Positions 27,675 through 36,699 of a stretch of 64,000 nucleotides of DNA are shown here, in pieces. Below the pieces are notes generated by a model, which was given only the letters and a program-made list of their open reading frames with translations, was not told where the DNA came from and made no database searches. The position numbers were made by a program, and so were the translations under genes. Source of the DNA: Paenibacillus naphthalenovorans. GTDB lineage: Bacteria; Bacillota; Bacilli; Paenibacillales; NBRC-103111. Every line of letters starts with the position of its first letter. Positions within the stretch are counted from its first letter, which is position 1. Location: contig NZ_FNDY01000010.1 of NCBI RefSeq assembly GCF_900099895.1, positions 84,454 through 148,453 on the forward strand. The letters are read 5' to 3'.

Positions 27675-28721
27675 ATGAAAAAAAAATCCGCACTACTCGC
27701 ATTAGCGCTGTCCGGCGTGCTGGCACTAACGGCATGCGGCGGTAAAACAGAAGCGCCGAATAATGCCGGAAACGACGCTGCCGCGGCCAAGACGGTTCGT
27801 CTCGGCATTTTCAAGAACGTGACGCATGCCCCGGGCTATATCGCCCTGGAGCAGGGGTTGTTCCAAAAGTACTGGGGAGATAACGTCAAAATCGAGGTTC
27901 AGGCTTTCGACAACGGTTCCGACTTCTCCACCGCATTGGCAACGGATCAAATCGATCTCGGCTTCGTAGGCCCGGGTCCTGCAACAAACCAGTATATCAA
28001 AAGTAAAAATTTCCGCGTCATCTCCGGTTCCAACAACGGAGGCGCAGTACTTGTAGCAGGTAAAGATTCCGGTATCAACAGCGTGAAGGATTTGGTCGGC
28101 AAGACTGTGGCCATTCCGACCAAGGGCAGTACGAACGAAATTTCGCTGCGTCTTTTGCTCGAGCAGAACGGCTTGAAAGTAACGACGGATACATCCGGCG
28201 TGCAAATTATCGCCCGGGCTCCGGCAGACACGCTCATCGCCATGCGCCAAAAGGAAATTGAAGCTACGCTGATTCCTGAGCCGTGGGGAACGCAAATGGA
28301 ACAGGAAGGCATCGGCAAGGTCATTGTGCCTTGGGACCAAATTCCACCGAACAACGGGAACTATCCGCTCACCATTCTCGTCGCGAGCGATAAATTCCTG
28401 AAAGAAAACCGGGAAATGGCGAAGCAAGCGGTCAAGGCCAACGCTGAAGCGATTGAATTTATAAAGAACAATCCCGACAAATCGTATGAGCTGATCAATA
28501 ACCGGTTGAAGGAGCTCAGCGGCAAAGGGATGGACGTAAACCTGATCAAGGCGGCGCTCTCCCACCTGAACCTGACGACAGATGTGAGCAAGGAAGCGAT
28601 TGAAGAAATGGCATCCGTCTCCATCAATGCCGGCTACATTAAGGATGTTAAGAAAGAAGAGCTCGACTTGAGCCAATTCCTCGACCTCTCTTTATTGGAT
28701 GAAGTAAAGCAGGGCAAGTAA
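27675..28721 (+). CDS. ssuA: Substrate-binding lipoprotein, SsuA/NrtA type
   Basis: 348-residue solute-binding protein of the importer. Lipoprotein signal with lipobox LTACGG (Cys21), followed by an Asn/Ala linker. Core motifs: RLGIFKNVTHAPGYIALEQGLF, QIDLGFVGPGPATNQY, and EIEATLIPEPWGTQMEQEG, which belong to the aliphatic-sulfonate/nitrate/taurine class. SD GGAGAGGG precedes the ATG. It closes the operon, before a strong terminator. ATPase-permease-binding-protein order differs from the usual ssuBACD. Confidence 0.88.
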   Translation: MKKKSALLALALSGVLALTACGGKTEAPNNAGNDAAAAKTVRLGIFKNVTHAPGYIALEQGLFQKYWGDNVKIEVQAFDNGSDFSTALATDQIDLGFVGPGPATNQYIKSKNFRVISGSNNGGAVLVAGKDSGINSVKDLVGKTVAIPTKGSTNEISLRLLLEQNGLKVTTDTSGVQIIARAPADTLIAMRQKEIEATLIPEPWGTQMEQEGIGKVIVPWDQIPPNNGNYPLTILVASDKFLKENREMAKQAVKANAEAIEFIKNNPDKSYELINNRLKELSGKGMDVNLIKAALSHLNLTTDVSKEAIEEMASVSINAGYIKDVKKEELDLSQFLDLSLLDEVKQGK

Positions 28722-28732
28722 AATAAAATGAA

Positions 28733-28763
28733 AAACGGAGCTGCGCGGCTCCGTTATTTTTTT
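28733..28763 (+). terminator. Intrinsic terminator of the ssuBCA-type operon
   Basis: AACGGAGC and GCTCCGTT pair around a six-base loop and are followed by ATTTTTTT. Confidence 0.85.
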
Positions 28764-28831
28764 GCGCCATATGTGAATACGCTTTCGCTTCATTCCGCGC
28801 TCGGCGGCAAAGGGACCTGCCTCACATTACA

Positions 28832-29599
28832 TCATCTCATAAGCAGCCCGCCGTTGATTTCGATCGTCTCTCCCGTCACATAGGAAGCCAAGTCCGAAAC
28901 GAGATACAGTACGGCGCCGGCGACATCCTCAGGCGTCCCTTCACGCTTTAGCGGAATTCCGGCCACTGTAGCCTTACGCGCTTCATCCGTGGTAAAGGTA
29001 TCATGAAACCTCGTATTTCCGATAAACCCGGGAGATACATTATTGACCGTAATTCCGCTGAAAGCCACTTCTTTTGCCAAGCCTTTGGAATAGGCCATGA
29101 TCGCTGCTTTGCTGGCCGCATACAGGCTTGCCCCCGGTCCGCCGCCGTTATGCGCGGCAATGGATGTCATGTTGATGATCCGTCCCGCTCCCTTCGCTTT
29201 CATGCCGGCAAGAACCCGTTTACACATGAATACTGTACTTTTCAGATTTACGTTCATGATTTTCTCGTAAATCTCTTCGGTCATCCCGGCATTGTCCACG
29301 CGCTGCACCAAGTGGCCTGCGTTATTCACCAATATGTCAATCGATCCTCCAAACGCCCGTTCGACCTCGCTTACTAAGCGGTCGATTTGCGCCAGATCGG
29401 TCACATCCGCCTGAACCAGCACCGCTTCTCCTCCGGCGGCGCGTATGGCTGCCACCGTTTCTTCTCCCTGGTCCACGCTGCGCAAGCAATTGACACCTAC
29501 CTTCGCACCGCTTTCGGCTAATGCAATGGCAATAGCGCGGCCAATCCCCACATTAGAACCTGTAACCAAAGCGATTTTCCCTGTCAAGTCAATGTTCAT
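28832..29599 (-). CDS. Short-chain dehydrogenase/reductase (FabG/glucose-dehydrogenase-like)
   Basis: 255-residue classical SDR. Nucleotide loop TGSNVGIGRAIA, NNAG motif ILVNNAGHLVQ, catalytic Ser-Tyr-Lys in NMTSIAAHNGGGPGASLYAASKAA, and the C-terminal YVTGETIEINGG. All catalytic residues are present, unlike the divergent SDR at 19196. Substrate cannot be assigned. GGAGG SD before the ATG. It is a monocistronic gene convergent with the Ssu-type operon. Confidence 0.9.
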   Translation of the reverse strand: MNIDLTGKIALVTGSNVGIGRAIAIALAESGAKVGVNCLRSVDQGEETVAAIRAAGGEAVLVQADVTDLAQIDRLVSEVERAFGGSIDILVNNAGHLVQRVDNAGMTEEIYEKIMNVNLKSTVFMCKRVLAGMKAKGAGRIINMTSIAAHNGGGPGASLYAASKAAIMAYSKGLAKEVAFSGITVNNVSPGFIGNTRFHDTFTTDEARKATVAGIPLKREGTPEDVAGAVLYLVSDLASYVTGETIEINGGLLMR

Positions 29600-29742
29600 G
29601 ATCTTTTCCTCCCAAGTTCATATGCTAAGGTCTTCTTCTTCATTAAACTGCAAATTCCCCTTTCTTGTAAATCATTTCTGCTCACAAATGTGTTTGAATG
29701 ACGGAGCAATTTATTGAACTGAGGGGAAAGGTTAAGAAAACT

Positions 29743-29874
29743 CTATTTTTTCAACTTATCGTTTATCTCGCGTAGAACCTCTTCCATCCGTTCCATTCTT
29801 CTCAACATGGAATATTGGTTACTAATCATACCTGCAAAACCAATGACTAAAACAATCACAATAAAAAGCCCCAT
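29743..29874 (-). CDS. Small single-helix membrane protein (43 aa)
   Basis: A 43-codon gene: MGLFIVIVLVIGFAGMI forms one transmembrane helix, followed by a charged amphipathic helix (RRMERMEEVLREINDKLKK) with a heptad-like pattern suggesting a short coiled coil in the cytoplasm. AGGA lies close upstream of the ATG. Function unknown. The order helix-then-coiled-coil resembles small membrane proteins found widely in Bacilli. Confidence 0.68.
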   Translation of the reverse strand: MGLFIVIVLVIGFAGMISNQYSMLRRMERMEEVLREINDKLKK

Positions 29875-30059
29875 AAGTCCTCGCCCACTTCTATGCTTTC
29901 ATGTATTTTGAAATATTTACAATACATCCTCGTTGCATTATACCATCCATTGCTTCATACAAATGGCGATAACCGTCGATTCCTGCTGTCGTTTCGTGGC
30001 CTTCTGCCCTCGATTATGATATATTGTTTGGAGAAAAAGGAAGCATGGAGGGAAACGGC

Positions 30060-30698
30060 ATGACCACGTTCAAGGGGTTTCACCAGGAGGATTTCGATAC
30101 GTTTACGATTGACGGGCTGGAAGAAAGAATGAAAGCTATTCAAACCCGCATCCAGCCCAAATTTCAAGCGCTCGGCGATGATCTGTTACCATCTCTTTCC
30201 GTCCGTTCGGGACTGGAGATGTTCCTTCATATTGCAAAGCATGCCCGCAGGAAAGTGAATCCGCCGGTAGACACATGGATGGCTGTAGCCAATAATAAAC
30301 GCGGCTATAAGCAGCATCCGCATTTTCAGATCGGCCTGTTCGACGACCGGGTTTTCATCTGGCTTGCATTCATATACGAGCTTCCGAACAAAGGGGAGAT
30401 TGCCGGGAAGTTTCTGAAGCAGGCCTCCGATATCAAACGGCGTTTGCCGGCGGATATGCTGCTTTCGTTCGATCACATGAAAAAAGATGCGCTGAAGCTG
30501 TCCGATCTGGACGAGGCCCAATGGAAGCAAGGGCTTGAACGGTTTCGCGACGTGAAAAAGGCAGAGCTGCTGATCGGGCGCAATATCATGAAGAACGACC
30601 CTGTTTTGCAAGACGGGGAGAAGTTCACAGCGCTCGCCAACGAAACCTTTGATCAACTGCTGCCCTTATATCATTTATCCCTAGGCATTCAAAATTAA
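30060..30698 (+). CDS. DUF1054 (UPF0637, YktB-like) protein
   Basis: 212-residue cytoplasmic protein of unknown role, resembling B. subtilis YktB. Shared blocks: DTFTIDGLEERMKAIQTRIQPK, HIAKHARRKVNPPVDTWMA, NNKRGYKQHPHFQIGLF and VFIWLAFIYELPNK. ATG at 30060 chosen for GGAGGG seven bases upstream; the open frame starts 12 codons earlier. It stands alone, diverging from the small membrane protein gene. Confidence 0.88.
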   Translation: MTTFKGFHQEDFDTFTIDGLEERMKAIQTRIQPKFQALGDDLLPSLSVRSGLEMFLHIAKHARRKVNPPVDTWMAVANNKRGYKQHPHFQIGLFDDRVFIWLAFIYELPNKGEIAGKFLKQASDIKRRLPADMLLSFDHMKKDALKLSDLDEAQWKQGLERFRDVKKAELLIGRNIMKNDPVLQDGEKFTALANETFDQLLPLYHLSLGIQN

Positions 30699-30792
30699 TT
30701 TCCGCCTAAGCTTGCTTTAAACTAAGGTTAACCTTGTTTGCATATCCTATAGCTGGTGAAAACCGAAACCTACTTAAGGAGGGTATGTAGCT

Positions 30793-31521
30793 ATGAAGCA
30801 GACTTACGCCAAAAAAATGATCGTCTCCTCCCTGACGCTTGCCTTGGTACTCTGCGGGGGAGCGCTCTATGGCACAAAGCAATCCGTTCGGGCGGAGACT
30901 CCCGATGCGGCCGTCCAATCGCAGGGCAGTACCGACAAACCGGCGGAAGATAAAAAATGGGCTAACAAAGGCGGTCAAGCACGCGGCATACATAGTAAAT
31001 CGATGCCGATCTTTGAGGAAGCCGCGGCCATTCTCGGTATGGACAAGGAGACGCTGAAGCAGTCGCTGAAGGACAAGACGCTGGCGCAGCTTGCAGCGGA
31101 GAAAAAGATCAGCGAAGCCGACCTGATCGCCAAGCTTCAGGCCGAACGGACGAAAAAAATCGATGAGGCCCTTGCTTCCGGCAAGCTAACCGCGGAAAAA
31201 GCGGAGAAGCTGAAACAAAAAATGGGAGAACACCTGAAATTTATGGTGAACCATAAGCTGAATGGCGAAGGAAAGTTTCGAATGCACGGCGGCAAGCATC
31301 ATATGATATTGCCTGCCAAGGACAAGCTGGCCGGCATTCTCGGCATTTCCGAGGACGAGTTAAAGGCGCAGCTTAAAGCCGGCAAATCGTTGGCGGAGAT
31401 CGCTCAGAGCAAGGGCATAACCAAGGAGCAGCTGATCGGCAAAATCAAGGACGAGATGACGCCGTGGATCGAGAAAATGGTTGATCGCAAGCATGCTGTC
31501 GGCGACAAAAAGACAGAATAA
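30793..31521 (+). CDS. Secreted protein with two related helical repeats
   Basis: 242-residue protein with a Sec signal peptide (about residues 1-34). Two similar segments follow: AAAILGMDKETLKQSLKDKT/LAQLAAEKKISEADLI (about 74-112) and LAGILGISEDELKAQLKAGK/SLAEIAQSKGITKEQLI (about 176-214). Each is a pair of helix-turn units followed by a longer Lys/Glu-rich helix. Overall very rich in Lys, Glu and Ala. Similar exported proteins are common in Bacillales; function unknown. AAGGAGGG SD near the ATG and a strong terminator after the stop. Confidence 0.8.
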   Translation: MKQTYAKKMIVSSLTLALVLCGGALYGTKQSVRAETPDAAVQSQGSTDKPAEDKKWANKGGQARGIHSKSMPIFEEAAAILGMDKETLKQSLKDKTLAQLAAEKKISEADLIAKLQAERTKKIDEALASGKLTAEKAEKLKQKMGEHLKFMVNHKLNGEGKFRMHGGKHHMILPAKDKLAGILGISEDELKAQLKAGKSLAEIAQSKGITKEQLIGKIKDEMTPWIEKMVDRKHAVGDKKTE

Positions 31522-31536
31522 CGTGTAATCCATCAT

Positions 31537-31564
31537 AAAAAGACGGGGTTCTCCCCGTCTTTTT
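31537..31564 (+). terminator. Intrinsic terminator after the secreted repeat protein gene
   Basis: AAAAAGACGGGG-TTCT-CCCCGTCTTTTTA, a perfect short hairpin with flanking A and T runs. Confidence 0.88.
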
Positions 31565-31620
31565 ATGTATTTCATGGCTGATTTGCATCTTATCCTCTTC
31601 ACTACTCCGTACGCGAAAAA

Positions 31621-31661
31621 AATAAGCCGCCGCTGCGAAACATTCGATGCGGCGGCTTATT
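31621..31661 (-). terminator. Intrinsic terminator after the MFS gene
   Basis: AATAAGCCGCCGC pairs with GCGGCGGCTTATT around a short loop; the reverse strand continues with TTTTTTTCG. Confidence 0.85.
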
Positions 31662-31668
31662 GGGTCGG

Positions 31669-32847
31669 TTAAAGCGGTTGGGCGGATGCCCGGGTGCCGT
31701 TTCGGTCCAACACGATGAAGCGGTACAGCAAATAGAGCGCCCCTACAGACAGCAGAGCTCCGGTAAGGAACGGCAAAGTGTTGCTGTAATCATAGATTCC
31801 CGCTCCCAACAGCGGGCCCGAGATGCGTCCCAGGCTGTCCATCGACGAGCTTAAGCCGGACGCTACGCCCTGCCCGACCGGGGTCTTCTGTGTAATGAGC
31901 GAAGTGACGCACGGGCGGATCAGCGCGTTCCCCGCGGCAAAGACGCTCAAATAGATCGAAGCCGTAAGCAGGTTCGACGAGAATAAAATGAGTACGAAAC
32001 CTAGCGCCGAAAGCACAAGGCCGATTCCGACCACACGGGCCTCCTGTCCTTTTTTGATGAGACGCCGTACGACACCGCCTTGAATCAAGGCTCCGACAAT
32101 GCCGCTGACCGCAAACATAATCCCCAGCTGTGCCGGCGTCGCGCCGATCTGATCTCTCTGGAACAAAAGCAACGTCGCTTCCAGTCCCGCGAGCGAGAAT
32201 GATACGAAAAACGATAGGATATACAAATATTTGAGCGATCCTACAAACGCGCTCCAACGGGAAGCCCTGGCTTCCTGCGGTTTGCTGCGCTTTTCCTCCG
32301 TCAACGATTCCGGCAGCTTGAAGTAGGCGAACACGAAGGTGCCCAAAGCCAGCGCGGCGGCAGCGAAGAACGGTACTTGAATCCCCCATTGACTAAGTAT
32401 GCCTCCGAGCGCAGGTCCGAAAATAAAGCCCAAACCGATCGACATGCCTACAAGACCCATGCCTTTGGTCCGGTCCTCGTCCGATGTGACATCGGCAACG
32501 TAAGCGACGGCGCAAGCGGTGGCCGCTCCGGAAAACAATCCTCCCAATATGCGGGAAACGTACATAAGCCAAAGGCTTTCCAATGCAAGTCCAAAAAGCA
32601 AGAAGCTGATACTGAATCCGAGTGCGCCGATCATGATGAGCGGACGCCGGCCGACCCGGTCGGACAGCCCTCCCCATACCGGGGACATCAGGAAAGACGC
32701 CAATGAGTAAACCGAAAGCAGCATACCCAAATGAAAATTCTCCGCTCCCGATCCCGTCACGGCGTTGGGAAGTACAGGAATGATGATACCGAAGCCGATA
32801 AAAATCGTCATCAGCAGCACCATGATGATGGCGAGCTGTTTGTTCAT
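31669..32847 (-). CDS. MFS efflux transporter (TetA/multidrug type)
   Basis: 392-residue 12-helix transporter of the drug:H+ antiporter group. Between helices 2 and 3 the motif GGLSDRVGRRPLIMIG is complete, helix 5 has GMSIGLGFIFGPALGGILSQWG (motif C, typical of exporters), and the second half repeats GVVRRLIKKGQ. Closest family types are YqjV/BmrA-like and TetA(P)-like; the substrate is unknown. ATG at 32847 was chosen from the family N-terminus (a hydrophobic helix starting LAIIMVLLM); the SD GGGAGG is about 13 bases away, so the true start may be slightly upstream. Confidence 0.87.
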   Translation of the reverse strand: MNKQLAIIMVLLMTIFIGFGIIIPVLPNAVTGSGAENFHLGMLLSVYSLASFLMSPVWGGLSDRVGRRPLIMIGALGFSISFLLFGLALESLWLMYVSRILGGLFSGAATACAVAYVADVTSDEDRTKGMGLVGMSIGLGFIFGPALGGILSQWGIQVPFFAAAALALGTFVFAYFKLPESLTEEKRSKPQEARASRWSAFVGSLKYLYILSFFVSFSLAGLEATLLLFQRDQIGATPAQLGIMFAVSGIVGALIQGGVVRRLIKKGQEARVVGIGLVLSALGFVLILFSSNLLTASIYLSVFAAGNALIRPCVTSLITQKTPVGQGVASGLSSSMDSLGRISGPLLGAGIYDYSNTLPFLTGALLSVGALYLLYRFIVLDRNGTRASAQPL

Positions 32848-33041
32848 GTGGTAATGGGTTCCTCCCGATTGCATTAGTTTTCTTTCTTTATCGTACCACA
32901 TCTTATTTGTCGATGGAAACGAACCCGGGCAAGATTAACAAAATAGACAAACCCCCCGGTTAAATTACCTGCAAAATTATCAAACTATCAAGGTCCCGAA
33001 GATTTTGTCGAGATAAATTCCGAATTGCTCGTAAAAACCGC

Positions 33042-33069
33042 TTGCATCCTTGTCGCATTTTGCTATACT
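33042..33069 (+). promoter_or_regulatory. Predicted sigma-A promoter of speA
   Basis: TTGCAT (33042-33047), 16-base spacer, TATACT (33064-33069), about 65 bases before the start codon. Confidence 0.55.
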
Positions 33070-33133
33070 CATTTTGTTTGTTTATTTTTCGCTTTGTTTA
33101 TGATAATTCGATCAAGAAGGGAAGGGATAAGCT

Positions 33134-34603
33134 GTGGATCAAACGAAAACTCCCTTGTTTACCGCATTGAAGGAGCATGCCGGCCGTAATCCGGTGCAGT
33201 TTCATATTCCAGGACATAAGAAAGGGGTCGGGATGGACCCGGAATTCCGGGAGTTTATCGGCGATAACGCGTTGTCCATCGACCTGATTAATATAGCTCC
33301 ACTCGACGATTTGCATCAGCCCACCGGCGTCATTGAAGAGTCGCAGAAGCTCGCTGCGGAAGCGTTCGGAGCCGATCACACCTTTTTCTCCGTCCAGGGA
33401 ACAAGCGGCGCCATCATGACGATGATCTTGACCGTTTGCTCGGAAGGAGACAAAATCATTGTGCCGCGCAACGTGCACAAATCGGTGCTGGCAGCGATTA
33501 TTTTCGCCGGGGCGAAGCCTGTGTTCCTGAAGCCGGTGCGCGACGAATCCTTGGGGATCGATCACGGCGTAACGACCAAGTCGGTACGGCGCGCGCTTGA
33601 AATTCATCCCGATGCCAAAGCGGTGCTGATCATCAATCCGACATATTACGGGGTGTGCGCCAATCTGAAAGAAATCGTGGACGTCGTTCACAGCTATAAC
33701 ATTCCGGTGCTGGTGGACGAGGCCCATGGCGTGTTGATCCATTTTAGCGACAGGCTGCCGATGTCGGCTATGCAGGCAGGCGCGGACATGGCCGCGACGA
33801 GCGTCCACAAGCTAGGCGGCTCGATGACGCAAAGCTCCGTGCTTAATATCCGTGAAGGCCGGGTCAACATCATGCGCGCCAAGACGATTATCAGTATGCT
33901 GACGACCACTTCCACCTCGTACATTTTGCTGGGTTCTCTCGACTGCGCAAGGCGCTACTTGGCTTTGAACGGCAAAGAGCTGGCCGACCGGGCCCTCGAG
34001 CTGGCTTCCTACGCTCGGGAGGAAATCAACCGCATACCGGGGCTTTACTGCTTTGGAGAAGAGATTCTGGGCAAGGAAGCGACGTACGATTACGACCCGA
34101 CGAAGATCAGCATCCATGTGCGTCATCTGGGCATTACCGGGTACGATGCGGAAAATTGGCTCCGGGAGCAGTACAATATTGAAGTCGAGCTTAGCGATAT
34201 GTATAACATTTTGTGCCTGGTCACCCCCGGGGATACGCGCGAGAACATCGACATTCTTCTCACCGCGCTGCGCAGACTCTCTCAAGAGAACTACTCGATC
34301 CGCCAAGCGAATGAGCTGGTGATCAAAATACCGAAAATACCGCAGCTGAGCTTGTCTCCGCGCGACGCTTTCTACGGGGATACCGAAATTATCCCGTTCA
34401 AGGAATCGGCGGACCGCATCATCGCGGAATTCATTTACGTGTACCCGCCGGGCATTCCGATTCTCCTGCCGGGAGAAGTCATCTCCCAGGATCTGATCGA
34501 CTATATTACGGAGCATATCGAAGTCGGTCTGCCTGTGAAAGGACCCGAGGACCGCAGCATCGAAAATATCAAAGTTATCGTGGAAACACCGGCGATTTTT
34601 TAA
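33134..34603 (+). CDS. speA: PLP-dependent Orn/Lys/Arg decarboxylase, probable arginine decarboxylase
   Basis: 489-residue fold-type I decarboxylase of the short Bacillus SpeA group, first step of polyamine synthesis (agmatine). Motifs: VQFHIPGHKKGVGMDPEF, TFFSVQGTSGAI, DEAHGVLIHF (cofactor Asp and His), and the PLP lysine in TSVHKLGGSMTQSS. GTG start with AAGGGA upstream. It is a single gene; speE and speB are not adjacent. Relatives can act on ornithine or lysine, so arginine is the likeliest but not proven substrate. Confidence 0.9.
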   Translation: MDQTKTPLFTALKEHAGRNPVQFHIPGHKKGVGMDPEFREFIGDNALSIDLINIAPLDDLHQPTGVIEESQKLAAEAFGADHTFFSVQGTSGAIMTMILTVCSEGDKIIVPRNVHKSVLAAIIFAGAKPVFLKPVRDESLGIDHGVTTKSVRRALEIHPDAKAVLIINPTYYGVCANLKEIVDVVHSYNIPVLVDEAHGVLIHFSDRLPMSAMQAGADMAATSVHKLGGSMTQSSVLNIREGRVNIMRAKTIISMLTTTSTSYILLGSLDCARRYLALNGKELADRALELASYAREEINRIPGLYCFGEEILGKEATYDYDPTKISIHVRHLGITGYDAENWLREQYNIEVELSDMYNILCLVTPGDTRENIDILLTALRRLSQENYSIRQANELVIKIPKIPQLSLSPRDAFYGDTEIIPFKESADRIIAEFIYVYPPGIPILLPGEVISQDLIDYITEHIEVGLPVKGPEDRSIENIKVIVETPAIF

Positions 34604-34616
34604 CCACGTACCGCAT

Positions 34617-34640
34617 GGCCGCCCCGTATTGGGGCTGGCC
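34617..34640 (+). terminator. Intrinsic terminator after speA
   Basis: GGCCGCCCC and GGGGCTGGCC pair around GTATT, followed by TTGCTCTGTTTT. It may act in both directions, as a HAD-family gene converges from the right. Confidence 0.65.
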
Positions 34641-34650
34641 TTGCTCTGTT

Positions 34651-35493
34651 TTACCATCCTCTTTGCTTTATCCGCTCCTCCAGCCAGGCAATGACGTCGG
34701 CTACCGCATGCTCGTTATGATGCTTGCAGGAATGGACGGCAGACTGCAGCAGCTTCGGATGAGCGTTGGCAACGGCGATGCCGATGCCGGCCCGCCGGAT
34801 CATCTCCAGATCGTTCAGATGATCCCCCATCGCCACACAGCGCTCCATCGGAACACCGACTTGCCTACTGAGCTGCTCCAGCGCATGACCCTTGGTCGCC
34901 CCCTGCGGCAGCATCTCCAGGTATTTATCGTCCGACCGGACCCAGACAACCTCCGCATCCCCTGTAAGCTCGTTCACGGCCGCAGCGACTTCATCCAGCC
35001 ATGCCGGTTCCCAGGCGAACAGTATTTTGATCCAAGGCTCAGACAGTGCATCAGTTAACCGAATCGTCTGCAGGGCAAACCCCTCAATCCGCCGGTGGCG
35101 CTCCGTGGTATCGTTGTCCTGCAAAATATAGGGCGCATGACCGTCCCTGGCGTATATTTCAACGCCCAGCTCCGGAAACCGTTCCAAGACCCGCTTCAGC
35201 ACATTTCTGCAGGATGCAGGCAGCGTCCTCACCCACAGCGATTTCTCACGTTCGTAATCATAGATGACGGCACCGTTGCTAAGAATGACCGGAGCGTTGA
35301 CCGGCAGCCGGTTGACATAGCGCCTGACGGAAGACGCTATGCGCCCCGTTGCCAGGGTAAACCGTCCGCCGTGCTGCGTAAACCGCTCGATTGCGGCTAG
35401 ATTCTCCGGGCTAATGTCCTTTTCGCTGTTCAGCAGCGTCCCGTCCATATCCGTAACCAGCAAATAATCGCTGAACAATCCGCTTTGGTTCAT
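34651..35493 (-). CDS. Cof-type HAD phosphatase
   Basis: 280-residue haloacid-dehalogenase-fold phosphatase with the C2B cap. Motif I TDMDGTLLNSE carries both catalytic aspartates; motif II in GGRFTLATGR; motif III Lys in PQGATKGHALEQLSR; motif IV GDHLNDLEMIRRAGIGIAVANA. The usual substrates are sugar phosphates, FMN or pyridoxal phosphate, and this one cannot be assigned. GGGGA SD before the ATG. It converges with speA. Confidence 0.92.
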   Translation of the reverse strand: MNQSGLFSDYLLVTDMDGTLLNSEKDISPENLAAIERFTQHGGRFTLATGRIASSVRRYVNRLPVNAPVILSNGAVIYDYEREKSLWVRTLPASCRNVLKRVLERFPELGVEIYARDGHAPYILQDNDTTERHRRIEGFALQTIRLTDALSEPWIKILFAWEPAWLDEVAAAVNELTGDAEVVWVRSDDKYLEMLPQGATKGHALEQLSRQVGVPMERCVAMGDHLNDLEMIRRAGIGIAVANAHPKLLQSAVHSCKHHNEHAVADVIAWLEERIKQRGW

Positions 35494-35638
35494 AGGTATC
35501 CCCTTTTCCTGCTGTCTGCTCAGCTGTCCGCAAAAGCCTTAAGCAGTATTGTATTTGGTTTTTCTTAATGCTATGATGGTCATGGTGCTTGATACAAGAA
35601 AACCTTTCCAGTTCATTATGTAGGCAGGTGCATTCATC

Positions 35639-36058
35639 ATGGCGCAAAGCGCTTATATTAAGTTCGTCGAAGGGTCCGCCGTTTCCTCGTTAACGCTGGA
35701 TGAACTGAAGAATCAGCTGATGCATTACCGGGATCAGCTGGCCCTTACAGGCCGTCAGCTCGAATGGGAGTACGATGATGCAGGGTTTCCGTATACGCTG
35801 GAAACGAAGCCCGAGGCGGAGGGCCAATGGTTTTATTTAAAAGGAAAAAACCCCCTCTACAAATATATCGTCATGGGTGTCGGTTCCGAAACACAGGCCG
35901 GTACAGAGCGCCATTATGTTCAGGTCGTCCTGCCGGATGACTGTACACATGGGGATAAAGCAAAGGGCAATGAGTTTTGCAAATATTTGGCCAAGCTGTG
36001 GAAAGCCGAGCTTCATTTATTCAACGGGCGCGTCATGTACTTCAATCCGCGGAAATAG
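35639..36058 (+). CDS. Conserved small protein, DUF1885-like
   Basis: 139-residue soluble protein. It begins MAQSAYIKFVEGSAVSSLTL and continues with a helix (DELKNQLMHYRDQLALTG) and a beta-rich part (FYLKGKNPLYKYIVMGVG), ending GRVMYFNPRK. From memory this matches DUF1885 of Bacillales, a family with a solved structure and no known function; I give that name tentatively. The SD (AGGCAGG) is weak. It diverges from the HAD gene and ends near a shared terminator. Confidence 0.72.
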   Translation: MAQSAYIKFVEGSAVSSLTLDELKNQLMHYRDQLALTGRQLEWEYDDAGFPYTLETKPEAEGQWFYLKGKNPLYKYIVMGVGSETQAGTERHYVQVVLPDDCTHGDKAKGNEFCKYLAKLWKAELHLFNGRVMYFNPRK

Positions 36059-36141
36059 GGCATGATCTTTCCCGGCAAATGACGTACTTATGATGATGCA
36101 GGTAACAGACAGGCTGCTTTTTTCTTGCATGTCCGTGTTCA

Positions 36142-36181
36142 AGCAAAGAACCCTTCTTGCCTTCAAGAAGGGTTCTTTGCT
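36142..36181. terminator. Long bidirectional terminator
   Basis: AGCAAAGAACCCTTCTTG and its exact 18-base complement flank a four-base loop. It can serve the gene to the left (+) and the convergent DUF1292 gene (-). Confidence 0.88.
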
Positions 36182-36188
36182 TTGGATG

Positions 36189-36485
36189 TTATGACTGCTC
36201 TTGCTGTTCTTCCACGATCTCGTTGTAAATCTGAACAACGCGATCCCACTCTTCCTCGTCCTCAATGCTGGCCAGGAAGGCTTCATCGTTTTCTTCTTCA
36301 ATGCGGAAAATAACACCGTCAGCCTCTACATCATTCCGGTCAAGAAGCACTGCATAGGCCCGATCGTTTGCTTCAAAGGTGTATACCATAACCATCTCGT
36401 GTTCAACGCCATTTTCATCGGTTACTATAAAAATATCATCCTCATGATCATGGTCGCAGGAAGCGTCATGAATATGTTCGCTCAT
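36189..36485 (-). CDS. DUF1292 (UPF0473, YrzB-like) protein
   Basis: 98-residue, very acidic cytoplasmic protein. The His/Asp-rich N-terminus (HIHDASCDHDHEDD) is followed by the DUF1292 core DIFIVTDENGVEHEMVMVYTF and YAVLLDRN, then FRIEEENDEAFLASIEDEEEW. In B. subtilis the yrzB neighbours are yrrK and yrzL, which are not here. ATG at 36485 with GAGG seven bases upstream was chosen over a longer frame. Function unknown. Confidence 0.9.
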   Translation of the reverse strand: MSEHIHDASCDHDHEDDIFIVTDENGVEHEMVMVYTFEANDRAYAVLLDRNDVEADGVIFRIEEENDEAFLASIEDEEEWDRVVQIYNEIVEEQQEQS

Positions 36486-36667
36486 GGGAAAACCTCGTTT
36501 CGTCATAATAAGTAATATTGTTCCCTCGTATCGTATCACGCCCATGGTCCCAAGTCAATGAAAGGAAAACCTCATCATCGGATTTCTTTACCGTGTACAG
36601 CCCGGGGCTCCGCACAAAAATCCGGCCCGCCAAAACAGGCTTCGCAACAGCCCCTAAAAAAGCAAAA

Positions 36668-36690
36668 AGGACGGCGTTTAGCGCCATCCT
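36668..36690 (-). terminator. Intrinsic terminator after the stalk-domain gene at 36700
   Basis: Reverse strand AGGATGGCG-CTAAA-CGCCGTCCT followed by TTTTGCTTTTTT; one internal G-T/A-C mismatch pair. Confidence 0.72.
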
Positions 36691-36699
36691 CATTCGGTT

